In this document: piece by piece, positions 55,265 to 63,285 of the stretch
Layout of the letters: each line of letters begins with the position of its first letter
Numbering within the stretch: position 1 is the stretch's first letter
Assembly (NCBI GenBank): GCA_023667145.1
Contig: JAMPAQ010000002.1
Coordinates: forward strand, 40,574 to 104,573
Length of the DNA: 64,000 nt
Direction: 5' to 3'
Origin: Pseudoflavonifractor sp.
Lineage (GTDB): Bacteria > Bacteroidota > Bacteroidia > Bacteroidales > Muribaculaceae
Made by a program: the position numbers and the translations under genes
The notes under the pieces: generated by a model
Told to the model about the DNA's origin: nothing
Databases searched by the model: none
What the model saw: the letters and a program-made list of their open reading frames with translations, nothing else

Positions 55265-56324
55265 CACCACAATAGCGTCAGGACTGCGTGACAAGAGACG
55301 CGTAACACGGTTCATCATCCATCTCACGGGACTCGGCATACTGCTGTTCTTGCCAGAGGTGATGATGTCGATAAGCGCTCCCAAGCATGACGATTTCCCG
55401 ACATGGATGATGTATATCAAGCCATTGCTCTACTGTGTCGCCTTCTACCTGAACTATTATGTCATAATAGACCGCACTCTCGGACGGCGCTACGGCCTGT
55501 TGCGGTTTGTCGGATGGAACACCGTGCTCATTGTCGTGATGCTCGTCATCCTGACAGTGATGGCACACCATTTCCAACAGTACCGGCCACACCATCACGA
55601 CTCCAACCTCGCCCGCCTGCTCAGCTTCATGCTGCGCGACATCGTCGTGGTCATACTCGTCATAGGACTTGCCGTGGCTCTGAGGATGAGCGACAAGTGG
55701 CGCAACCTCGAACGCAAGCAACAGGCATTGCAGTCGTCACGCCAGGAGGAGGAGCTAAAGAGCCTCAAGAGCCAGCTCCACCCCCACTTCCTGTTCAACA
55801 CGCTCAACAACATCTATGCCCTCATCGCCATATCGCCCAACCGTGCCCGCATGGCCGTGCATGACCTGAGCGCCATGTTGCGATATGTACTCTACGAGGA
55901 CCGCCCGATGGTCAAGCTCTCCGACGAGCTGGCGTTTATCGAGCGGTACATAAAGCTGATGATGCTGCGTTTCGGCGACAATACCAAGGTCGATGTGACC
56001 ATAGACGCTGACGATGCCGACGACCGCACCATCGCTCCGCTGCTGTTTATCTCGATTGTCGAGAACGCCTTCAAGCATGGCAACACGGGATGCCCCGATG
56101 CCCGCATATCCATCTCGGTGACCTCCCGCGACGGGACAATCGTATGCCATACCTCCAACAGCTATTCCCCTGCCGCTGCCGGTCACGACACCGGGCCGTC
56201 AGGCATCGGGCTGTCAAACCTGCGGCGACGGCTCTCCCTCATCTACGGCGACCGGGCCACGCTCGACACCTCCACGGAGACCGATACCTACGATGTGATC
56301 CTCACCATCAACCTCAACGACTGA
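55257..56324 (+). CDS. LytS/YehU-type sensor histidine kinase
   Basis: The 355-residue protein has four predicted membrane helices in the first 160 residues, then the His_kinase domain with QLHPHFLFNTLNNIYAL (phosphorylated His in the HPHFLFN motif). A Bergerat-type ATPase end follows (FISIVENAFKHGN and GIGLSNLRRRLSLIYG). The sensor lacks a recognisable extracellular domain. I chose ATG 55257 (MNSTTIASG); the upstream ATG at 55200 lies inside the permease gene. It is coupled by overlap to the efflux permease and precedes the LytTR regulator by 22 bp, so it probably senses the exported compound or membrane stress (inference). Confidence 0.92.
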   Translation: MNSTTIASGLRDKRRVTRFIIHLTGLGILLFLPEVMMSISAPKHDDFPTWMMYIKPLLYCVAFYLNYYVIIDRTLGRRYGLLRFVGWNTVLIVVMLVILTVMAHHFQQYRPHHHDSNLARLLSFMLRDIVVVILVIGLAVALRMSDKWRNLERKQQALQSSRQEEELKSLKSQLHPHFLFNTLNNIYALIAISPNRARMAVHDLSAMLRYVLYEDRPMVKLSDELAFIERYIKLMMLRFGDNTKVDVTIDADDADDRTIAPLLFISIVENAFKHGNTGCPDARISISVTSRDGTIVCHTSNSYSPAAAGHDTGPSGIGLSNLRRRLSLIYGDRATLDTSTETDTYDVILTINLND

Positions 56325-56346
56325 TTACCTCAATACCATTCATGAC

Positions 56347-57078
56347 ATGACAACAATACGCTGCTGCATCATCGACGACGAGCCGCTTGCCCGTCAACTG
56401 ATTGCCGGATACATCGACAAGACTCCGTTCATGGAGCTGTGCGGGGAGTTCGGGTCGGCCCAGGAAGCCGTCAAGACCCTGCTTGAAGACGAGATAGACA
56501 TCGCGTTTCTCGACATACAGATGCCACAGCTCAACGGCATGGAACTCGCCAAGATCATACCGCCGACATGTCGTGTGATATTCACTACCGCATACGACCG
56601 CTATGCCCTCGACGGCTACAAGGTCAACGCCCTCGACTACCTGCTCAAGCCCGTGAGCTACGAGGACTTCATCACCGCCGCCAACAAGGCCCTGCAATGG
56701 GTTACACTGCGCCGCGCCGGCGAGGATAGCAATCCGCGAGAGTATATCATCGTCAAGAGCGAGTATAAGCTGATACAGATCCCCGTCGACAAGATACTCT
56801 ACGTCGAGGGACTGAAAGACTATGTCAAGATATATCTCGACAACGAGAGCCGCTGCGTGATGACCCTGATGAGCATGAGGACGCTTGAGCGCAACCTGCC
56901 GCCAAGGCAGTTTCTGAGAGTACACCGCTCGTTTATAGTCAACACGGCCCGCATCAAGGTGATCGAGCGCAACCGCATCGTGTTCGGCCAGACCTATATC
57001 CCCGTCAGCGACAGCTACCGGCAGTCATTCAACGAGTTTGTCGAGTCACGCTCCATCTCCACCTCACGCGAAGAGTGA
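56347..57078 (+). CDS. LytTR family response regulator
   Basis: The 243-residue protein has a receiver domain (about 1-120) with CIIDDEPLARQLI (acidic pocket), IAFLDIQMPQLNG (phosphoacceptor Asp about 57), FTTAYDRYALDGYKVNALDYLLKPV and a LytTR DNA-binding domain (about 145-240: YIIVKSEYKLIQIPVDKILYVEGLKDYVKIYL, RVHRSFIVNTARI). LytTR proteins bind imperfect direct repeats upstream of target promoters; I could not identify such repeats before the operon with certainty. As last gene of the efflux operon it likely autoregulates it. Confidence 0.94.
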   Translation: MTTIRCCIIDDEPLARQLIAGYIDKTPFMELCGEFGSAQEAVKTLLEDEIDIAFLDIQMPQLNGMELAKIIPPTCRVIFTTAYDRYALDGYKVNALDYLLKPVSYEDFITAANKALQWVTLRRAGEDSNPREYIIVKSEYKLIQIPVDKILYVEGLKDYVKIYLDNESRCVMTLMSMRTLERNLPPRQFLRVHRSFIVNTARIKVIERNRIVFGQTYIPVSDSYRQSFNEFVESRSISTSREE

Positions 57079-57103
57079 CGCGGCCTCGCGATACCCCCAT
57101 CCC

Positions 57104-57871
57104 TTACTCCAACAGCGAGCCGACAAGCGGCAGGGCATCTGCGGCAGTCTGGTCGGGGCGGACAGGGACGACCGAGATGTATTGGCGGTCGAGCCAATAG
57201 AGGTCGGTCGAAGGGTCGTCGGGATTGTCGGGCAGATATTTGCCCGTGAGGAAATAGAACGGCTGCCCGGTCGGATCGACATAGTCCTTGTATTCCTCGG
57301 TCCAGCGCCCCAGAGCCGCCATGCACACCTTGACACCAACCGGCTCACACCGCGCCGGAATGTTGACATTGAGACACACCCCCGCCTGAAGTCCCGATGA
57401 GAGCACCTTGCGGGAAATCTGTGTCACCCAAGGGAGGCCGGGAGTAAAGTCGGCCTGCCATGAGTGATGGGTCAACGAGAAGCCCACAGAGGGGATGCCG
57501 AGCATACAGCCCTCCATCACCGCCCCCATCGTGCCCGAATAGATCACCGAGTTACCCGAATTGGAGCCGTGGTTTATTCCAGACAGCAGCATAGACGGCT
57601 TGCGGTCGGCCAACGCGTGCATACCGAGCTTCACGCAGTCGACCGGGGTTCCCGAGACTGAATAGACCCCGGCCCCGCCGTAGTCGGCATGGTGCCTGAT
57701 TCGGAGCGGCTCACCTACCGTTATGGCCGATGACTGGCCGCTCCTTGGCCCGGCCGGAGCCACCGCTATCACATCACCCATGCCGCTGACGGCATCAATC
57801 AGAGCCTTGAGACCCGGCGCGTCCACGCCGTCGTCATTGGTTATAAATATAAGAGGACGTTCTTCTGACAT
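57104..57871 (-). CDS. surE: 5'-nucleotidase SurE
   Basis: SurE is a metal-dependent phosphatase acting on 5'/3' nucleotides. The 255-residue protein opens with PLIFITNDDGVDAPGL (metal-binding NDDG), then AVAPAGPRSGQSSAIT, and carries LLSGINHGSNSGNSVIYSGTMGAVMEG (metal Asn and Ser loop). I chose ATG 57871 (MSEERPL), since the longer frame upstream adds a non-family segment. It is convergent with the response regulator gene. Confidence 0.95.
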   Translation of the reverse strand: MSEERPLIFITNDDGVDAPGLKALIDAVSGMGDVIAVAPAGPRSGQSSAITVGEPLRIRHHADYGGAGVYSVSGTPVDCVKLGMHALADRKPSMLLSGINHGSNSGNSVIYSGTMGAVMEGCMLGIPSVGFSLTHHSWQADFTPGLPWVTQISRKVLSSGLQAGVCLNVNIPARCEPVGVKVCMAALGRWTEEYKDYVDPTGQPFYFLTGKYLPDNPDDPSTDLYWLDRQYISVVPVRPDQTAADALPLVGSLLE

Positions 57872-58223
57872 ATCATTTAGATTAAATTCACAATATCCGT
57901 AAAATCGGGTAACCATTCAGCAATATAGTTGACTGATAACCACCGCCTTGTAGGGCTGCTTCATAAAGCAGCCGCCCGTCTATGTCGGGATTTTATACGG
58001 AAACCGGATGCTCCATGGAGCATCCCTACATTGATATTCAATATTTAATCACCACATCGAATCGCTGAACAGTTACCAAGTCGGACACCGGGGATAGCCG
58101 CCATTGCGGCAAACCGATATTCCGTAGTCAAAGATAACAAATTTTGCAGAGAATATGAGAGGGATAGATGTTTTTTGGCTATCTTCGCAAATGAAAACGA
58201 AAATCAACATAACTTAACTATAT
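57872..58223. other. Intergenic region between surE and the OPT transporter
   Basis: Almost half of these 352 bp is the full-length 170-bp MITE-like copy 2 (57908-58077). To its right, 58078-58223 holds the OPT upstream region. A TATCTTCG (58180-58187) resembles a -7 box with one mismatch, but no firm promoter is seen. Confidence 0.5.
57908..58077. mobile_element. 170-bp MITE-like repeat, copy 2
   Basis: The ends are imperfect terminal inverted repeats: GGTAACCATTCAGC (57908-57921) and GCTGAACAGTTACC (58064-58077), 12 of 14 paired. The inner unit 57950-58029 is bounded by GTAGGGCTGC and GGAGCATCCCTAC with two hairpins. Copy 3 (61574-61743) is the same element in the opposite orientation, matching along its whole length with scattered differences. 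No coding capacity is seen. Confidence 0.75.
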
Positions 58224-60221
58224 ATGGGAAAAGTAAATGACAAGATGACGGCGCACGGAATCGACCCCGCCGAAATCAATGCTGCGGAGTTGCCCGAAAA
58301 CGCGTTCCGCGAACTGGCGGCTGACGAGGAGTACCATCCTCTGATGCACCCGGCCCACGACCAGGCCGAGGTGACCCCCTACTCTGTCACGACGGGACTG
58401 GTGCTCGCCGTGATATTCAGCGCGGCGGCGGCCTATCTCGGGTTACGCGTCGGCCAGGTGTTTGAGGCCGCGATACCTATCGCCATCATAGCCGTCGGGC
58501 TGTCAAACGCGCTCAAGAAAAACAATCCGCTCGGACAAAACGTAATGATACAGTCGATAGGCGCTTGTTCGGGCGTAGTAGTGGCCGGCGCGATATTCAC
58601 CCTCCCGGCCCTCTACATCCTGCAAGCGAAGTATCCCGAGATAACGGTCAATTTCCTTGAGATATTCCTCAGCTCGCTGCTCGGAGGCGTGTTGGGCATA
58701 CTGTTCTTCATACCGTTCCGCAAGTACTTTGTCAAGGATATGCACGGCAAGTACCCCTTCCCCGAGGCTACCGCCACCACCCAGGTGCTCGTCAGCGGAG
58801 AGGGCGCGTCGTCTGACAAGGGTTCACAGGCCAAGACACTCGTCATCGCCTCGCTCATAGGCGGTATCTATGATTACATAGTGGCCACATTCGGATGGTG
58901 GGCCGAGACCATAACGACCACGGCGTCATCGTGGGGCGCATCACTCGCCGAAAAGAGCAAGGTGGTGTTGAGCTGCAACACGGGTGCCGCGCTGCTCGGA
59001 CTCGGATATATCATCGGCCTCAAATATGCCTTCGTGATATTTGCCGGCTCGATATTCGTGTGGTGGGTGATAATACCGTTGCTCGGGACTTACGGCTCAG
59101 CCGAGATCGCCTCGCTCGACCCGCAGCTGATATTCAGCGAATACGCCCGCCTCATAGGCATCGGCGGCATAGCCATGGCCGGGGTAATCGGCATCATCAA
59201 GTCGTGGGGCATCATCAGACAGGCCGTCGGACTCGCGGGAAGCGAGTTGCGCGGCAAGCAAAGCGGTGGCGTGACCCTAAGATGGCAGACCGACATATCA
59301 ATGAAACATATAGTATTTTTCACGGCGATAGCCCTCGTGGCGGTGTTCCTGTTCTTCTGGCTTGGGGTCATCAGCACCTTGTGGCAAGCATTGGTGGCAT
59401 GGATTGTCGTCACGGTGATAGCGTTCCTGTTTACCACCGTAGCAGCCAACGCCATAGCCATCGTCGGCACCAATCCCGTGTCGGGCATGACCCTGATGAC
59501 ACTCATCATCGCGTCGGCAATATTTGTCGGCATAGGCTTGAGCGGTCCCTCGGGCATAGTGGCCTCGATGGTGATAGGCGGTGTAGTATGTACCGCCCTG
59601 TCGATGGCCGGAGGATTTGTAACCGACCTGAAGATCGGCTACTGGCTCGGATCGACCCCGCGCAAGCAGGAGAGCTGGAAATTTCTCGGCACTCTCGTGT
59701 CGGCAGCTACCGTAGGCGGTGTGATGCTCGTGCTCAACAAGGTGTATGGCTTCTCGGGACCCGACGCACTCGTCGCCCCGCAGGCCAACGCCATGGCAAA
59801 GGTGATAGAACCCCTTATGATGGGCGGCGACACACCGTGGATACTCTACATGGTCGGTGCCGTGCTGGCGCTCATACTCAACTGGCTCGGAGTCCCCGCG
59901 TTGGCATTCTGTCTCGGCATGTTCATCCCGCTGTCGCTCAACACTCCATTGCTCGTCGGTGGTGCGATAGCATGGTATGTGGCCCGCAGCTCCAAAGAGA
60001 AGGCCGTCTGTGACGCACGCCGCGACCGTGGCACGCTCATCTCGTCGGGACTCATCGCCGGAGGCGCATTGTTTGGCGTGTTCGCGGCGCTCACCCGCTT
60101 TGTCGGATTTGAGTACACCAACCCGCTGCCCGAATCGCTGACCCAGACACTCGGCATAGTGGCCTACGCCCTGATCATCATCTACCTGATATGGGACAGC
60201 AAGCGGGCCGACAAGGCTTAA
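58224..60221 (+). CDS. OPT family oligopeptide transporter
   Basis: The 665-residue inner-membrane protein has about 15 membrane segments. After a 50-residue acidic N-terminal tail it starts with TPYSVTTGLVLAVIFSAAAAYLGLRVGQVFEAAIPIAIIAVG, the OPT beginning, and has NVMIQSIGACSGVVVAGAIFTLPALY, KYPFPEATATTQVLVSGEG and VSATTVGGVML-type segments later. OPT proteins of this bacterial type (TIGR00728/733-like) import peptides or metal-chelate compounds by proton symport. Substrate is unknown. It precedes the MATE gene by 19 bp and is likely co-transcribed with it. Confidence 0.92.
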   Translation: MGKVNDKMTAHGIDPAEINAAELPENAFRELAADEEYHPLMHPAHDQAEVTPYSVTTGLVLAVIFSAAAAYLGLRVGQVFEAAIPIAIIAVGLSNALKKNNPLGQNVMIQSIGACSGVVVAGAIFTLPALYILQAKYPEITVNFLEIFLSSLLGGVLGILFFIPFRKYFVKDMHGKYPFPEATATTQVLVSGEGASSDKGSQAKTLVIASLIGGIYDYIVATFGWWAETITTTASSWGASLAEKSKVVLSCNTGAALLGLGYIIGLKYAFVIFAGSIFVWWVIIPLLGTYGSAEIASLDPQLIFSEYARLIGIGGIAMAGVIGIIKSWGIIRQAVGLAGSELRGKQSGGVTLRWQTDISMKHIVFFTAIALVAVFLFFWLGVISTLWQALVAWIVVTVIAFLFTTVAANAIAIVGTNPVSGMTLMTLIIASAIFVGIGLSGPSGIVASMVIGGVVCTALSMAGGFVTDLKIGYWLGSTPRKQESWKFLGTLVSAATVGGVMLVLNKVYGFSGPDALVAPQANAMAKVIEPLMMGGDTPWILYMVGAVLALILNWLGVPALAFCLGMFIPLSLNTPLLVGGAIAWYVARSSKEKAVCDARRDRGTLISSGLIAGGALFGVFAALTRFVGFEYTNPLPESLTQTLGIVAYALIIIYLIWDSKRADKA

Positions 60222-60240
60222 CGGCATAAAGCGACGCAGA

Positions 60241-61539
60241 TTGGGACTCTCAAGAATCAATAAGGAGATACTGTCGCTGTCCATTCCGTCAATCGTCACC
60301 AACATAACAACCCCGTTGCTCGGGCTTGTCGATGTTGCGATTGTGGGACACATGGGCGACCCAATATTTATCGCGGCAATAGCAGTCGGTGGAAGCATGT
60401 TCAACATGCTCTACTGGCTGTTTGCCTTTCTGCGCATGGGATCAAGCGGCATGACAGCCCAAGCCTGCGGGGCCGGTGACATGCACACGTCATCCCTCAT
60501 ACTTTACCGAGCGCTCGTTGTGGCCGGAGCGGCCTCTGTGGTCATGATAGCGTTGCAATCACCCATCGCCGATGGAGTCCTGACATTCATGGACGCCGAC
60601 AACGCCACACGCGACCTCGCGAGACGCTACTTTGGCATCTGCATCTACGGAGCACCGGCCGTGCTCGGCACCTATTCCCTATCAGGATGGTTCTTAGGTA
60701 TGCAAAATTCCAAAGCCCCGATGTGGATATCAATCATCATCAACATGTCAAACATCGCCATAAGCCTCGTGCTCGTCATCGGACTGGGCTTACAGATCGA
60801 GGGGGTCGCCACGGGTACACTCACCGCCCAATGGCTTGGATTTTTTGCCGGACTGTGGCTTTGCCGCCGCTACCGGCTCAGACATCCCGCGCTTGCGGAG
60901 GTATTGAGATGGAGTGGCTTGCGGAGATTTTTCTCGGTCAATGTGGATATTTTCCTACGCACGTTGTGTCTTGTCGGAGTGACACTTTGGTTTACCCGCG
61001 TCGGAGCCATACAAGGGACGGTCATGTTGGCGGTAAATACGCTGTTGATGCAGTTTTTCATGCTTTTCTCGTTCTTCATGGACGGATTTGCCTTTGCCGG
61101 AGAGGCCCTATGCGGACGCTTTGTCGGAGCCGGGGACCGTGAGGCGCTGAGACAATGTGTCGTGGCGCTGTTCAAGTGGAGCATATCGTTGGCCACGCTC
61201 TTTACACTGCTGTATTTTGCAGGGGGAGAATGGTTTCTCGGGCTGCTAAGCTCCGACGAGGTGGTGACCGACCGGGCGACAGAATATTTCTGGTGGGTCA
61301 TGGCAGTCCCGTTTGCCGGATTTGCCGCGTTCACGTGGGACGCAGTGTTTATCGGCGACACGCGTACACGCGGTATGCTGCTCTCAATGATACTGGCCAC
61401 GGCGGTATACTTCGGCCTGTACATCATTTTTTTCCCTCGGCTTGGCAATCACGGCCTGTGGCTGGCGTTTGTCGCCTACCTGCTGACACGCGGAGTGGTA
61501 CAGAGCATCCTTGGCCGCAGATACCTGCGCCGGCAGTAA
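60241..61539 (+). CDS. MATE family efflux pump (DinF-type)
   Basis: The 432-residue protein has twelve membrane segments and the MATE pattern: ILSLSIPSIVTNITTPLLGLVDVAIVGHMGDP at the N-terminus, IAAIAVGGSMFNMLYWLFAFLRMGSSGMTAQA. A second half with FMLFSFFMDGFAFAGEALCGRFVG follows. MATE pumps export cationic drugs or metabolites with Na+ or H+. The start is TTG at 60241; no ATG fits without losing the first conserved residues. It follows the OPT gene by 19 bp. Confidence 0.92.
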   Translation: MGLSRINKEILSLSIPSIVTNITTPLLGLVDVAIVGHMGDPIFIAAIAVGGSMFNMLYWLFAFLRMGSSGMTAQACGAGDMHTSSLILYRALVVAGAASVVMIALQSPIADGVLTFMDADNATRDLARRYFGICIYGAPAVLGTYSLSGWFLGMQNSKAPMWISIIINMSNIAISLVLVIGLGLQIEGVATGTLTAQWLGFFAGLWLCRRYRLRHPALAEVLRWSGLRRFFSVNVDIFLRTLCLVGVTLWFTRVGAIQGTVMLAVNTLLMQFFMLFSFFMDGFAFAGEALCGRFVGAGDREALRQCVVALFKWSISLATLFTLLYFAGGEWFLGLLSSDEVVTDRATEYFWWVMAVPFAGFAAFTWDAVFIGDTRTRGMLLSMILATAVYFGLYIIFFPRLGNHGLWLAFVAYLLTRGVVQSILGRRYLRRQ

Positions 61540-61573
61540 GACCGGCTAAAAATAGTCCTATCCTATGCTACAC

Positions 61574-61743
61574 TCTAACTACTCAGCTAATCAATGCAGC
61601 GATAAAATATTGAATATCAACGTAGGGATGCTCCATGGAGCATCCGATTTACGTTCAAAATCCCAACATAGACGAGCGGCTGCTTAATGAAGCAGCCCTA
61701 CAAATATCCGGTTATCAACAAGTATATTGGCTGTATAGTTACG
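61574..61743. mobile_element. 170-bp MITE-like repeat, copy 3 (inverted)
   Basis: It is the reverse complement of copy 2 with around a quarter of the positions of the outer flanks changed. The core 61622-61701 runs from GTAGGGATGC to GCAGCCCTAC. The palindrome GGATGCTCCATGGAGCATCC (61626-61645) is shared exactly with copy 2. The terminal repeats are more degenerate than in copy 2. Confidence 0.7.
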
Positions 61744-61822
61744 CTGCGTCCTATTTTTAGTTAAAATACATTAAACAAGAAAATATTTTATTGACAACTA
61801 TTGCAGATTCGGAAATAAGCCG

Positions 61823-61830
61823 TAACTTTG
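61823..61830 (+). promoter_or_regulatory. Promoter -7 box of a candidate small RNA
   Basis: TAACTTTG preceded by a TTG at 61801-61803 with a 19-bp spacer. The predicted start is near 61836. No gene with a start codon follows until after a terminator. Confidence 0.65.
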
Positions 61831-61872
61831 CATCAGTTTTTCATGGTATTAGATTTAAGGTAAAAGGATTAT

Positions 61873-61899
61873 TTGTCGTGAGACAAGTAATTTTTTTTT
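61873..61899 (+). terminator. Rho-independent terminator inside the candidate RNA
   Basis: A 5-bp stem (extendable to 7 with one G-U and one A-U pair) with GTGA loop, followed by AA and T9. Confidence 0.65.
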
Positions 61900-61900
61900 G

Positions 61901-61957
61901 CCCCGAGCCAAAGGTGTCCCCTCATGGTGGCAACTTTGGTAACGGGGTCTTTTTTTA
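61901..61957 (+). terminator. Second terminator before the M16 protease promoter
   Basis: Two collinear stem segments (5 and 6 bp, separated by small internal loops) enclose a 20-nt loop and are followed by TCTTTTTTT. Confidence 0.6.
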
Positions 61958-61958
61958 T

Positions 61959-61966
61959 TAATTTTG
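61959..61966 (+). promoter_or_regulatory. -7 box of the M16 protease gene
   Basis: TAATTTTG lies 10 bp before ATG 61976. The predicted start near 61972 makes the mRNA nearly leaderless and excludes the in-frame start at 61964. Confidence 0.6.
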
Positions 61967-61975
61967 CCGATGATT

Positions 61976-63202
61976 ATGGAAACGGTCATAAGTTACCACA
62001 TACTGCCAAACGGACTGCGCATCGTCCATCGCCCCTGTGCCGGCGCGGTGGAATACTGCGGCCTGACGGTCGATGCCGGGTCACGCGACGAGGCCGCCGA
62101 CCGGCATGGTCTCGCCCACTTTGTGGAACACACGATATTCAAGGGTACAGACAAGCGCAAGTCATGGCACATCATCAACAGGATGGAGGCCGTGGGCGGG
62201 GAGTTGAACGCATTCACCACCAAGGAGGAGACCACGCTTTACTCGGTCTTTCCCGCCGGAAACCTCGACCGTGCCGTCGAGCTACAGGCCGACCTCGTCA
62301 GCCGCTCGCGATTCCCCCAGGCCGAGATAGACCGTGAGCGCGAGGTGGTCGCCGATGAGATCAACTCTTACCTCGACACCCCGTCAGAGGCCGTCTTTGA
62401 CGACTTTGACGACCTGATATATGCCGGCTCGGCGTTAGGTCATAATATCCTCGGCACGGTTGAGGCCATCGACCGGCTCACCCCCGAAGTATGCCGCGAG
62501 TACCTGTCGGCTCTCTATGTGCCGTATAACATGGTGTTCTTTTATATGGGGCCCGCGTCGCCCGACACGGTGACACGCATCGCCGAGCGGCGACTGGGAC
62601 AGCTCGACCATCCCATGCCGCCACGGACACGCACGACACCGCCCGTGCTGCCCCCCTTTCACCAACGCCGGGCCATTGACTCACATCAGGCCCATACCGT
62701 CGTGGGGACACGCATCCCCGGCATCCACGACGACAAACGGCATGTCACCGCGCTGTTGACCAACATAGTGGGAGGCCCGGGCATGAACTCGCTGCTCAAC
62801 GTAGCCCTGCGTGAGCGTCGTGGACTGGTGTACACCGTCGATGCCTCGACCACACTATATTCCGACTGCGGTACATTCACCATCTACTTTGGCTGTGACC
62901 CCGCCGACACCGACCGATGCCTACGCATCATAAAGGGAGAGATTGACCGTCTTGCCGACAAAGGACTCTCCCCACGGGCGCTTGCGGCGGCAAAGAAACA
63001 ATATCTCGGCCAACTGACCGTGGGAGCCGACAACCGCGAGCAACTCGCCCTGTCGACGGCCCGCGCCACCCTCTACAACGGCCGCGCCATGACACCCGGC
63101 GAGATAGCCGGACGCATAGCGGCGGTGACGACAGACGACATACGCGAGGCTGCGGCAATGGTAGCCATGGACCGTTGCTCGACTCTCACATTCTCAAATT
63201 AG
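61976..63202 (+). CDS. M16 family zinc peptidase
   Basis: The 408-residue protein has the inverted zinc motif HFVEH (HxxEH) in GLAHFVEHTIFKGTDKR and the distal Glu in the EREVVADEINSY region about 75 residues later. The second half has the catalytically inert M16_C repeat (VVGTRIPGIHDDKRHVTALLTNIVGGPGMNSLLNVALRERRGLVYTVDA). Short single-chain M16B members degrade small peptides or process precursors. No signal peptide is seen, so it is cytosolic. It starts 10 bp after its -7 box. Confidence 0.93.
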   Translation: METVISYHILPNGLRIVHRPCAGAVEYCGLTVDAGSRDEAADRHGLAHFVEHTIFKGTDKRKSWHIINRMEAVGGELNAFTTKEETTLYSVFPAGNLDRAVELQADLVSRSRFPQAEIDREREVVADEINSYLDTPSEAVFDDFDDLIYAGSALGHNILGTVEAIDRLTPEVCREYLSALYVPYNMVFFYMGPASPDTVTRIAERRLGQLDHPMPPRTRTTPPVLPPFHQRRAIDSHQAHTVVGTRIPGIHDDKRHVTALLTNIVGGPGMNSLLNVALRERRGLVYTVDASTTLYSDCGTFTIYFGCDPADTDRCLRIIKGEIDRLADKGLSPRALAAAKKQYLGQLTVGADNREQLALSTARATLYNGRAMTPGEIAGRIAAVTTDDIREAAAMVAMDRCSTLTFSN

Positions 63203-63285
63203 TGTGTGTTTGTGTCCGATTTTACCAATCGGGTAGCAAATATGATAAAAAATAGGTAAATTCGCGCAATATTCGCTTATCAGCT

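Larger units (their letters stand above)
61836..61957 (+). ncRNA. Candidate small RNA or terminated leader upstream of the M16 protease
   Basis: A transcript starting near 61836 would meet the hairpin TTGTC-GTGA-GACAA (61873-61886, GNRA-type loop) followed after two bases by nine T (61891-61899), a strong terminator, giving about 64 nt. Read-through would reach a second hairpin: CCCCG (61901-61905) with CGGGG (61943-61947), and CCAAAG (61908-61913) with CTTTGG (61934-61939), then a T-run to 61956. The M16 gene's own promoter begins two bases later. The segment has no credible open frame. It could be a stand-alone small RNA or a remnant leader. I remember similar TATTAGATTTAAGGT stretches in other Bacteroidales intergenic regions but cannot name the family. 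Confidence 0.5.
61540..61975. other. Intergenic region between the MATE pump and the M16 protease
   Basis: It holds the MITE-like copy 3 (61574-61743), a promoter (61823-61830), a short candidate RNA with one or two terminators (61836-61957), and the -7 box of the protease gene (61959-61966). All are described separately. Confidence 0.6.
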
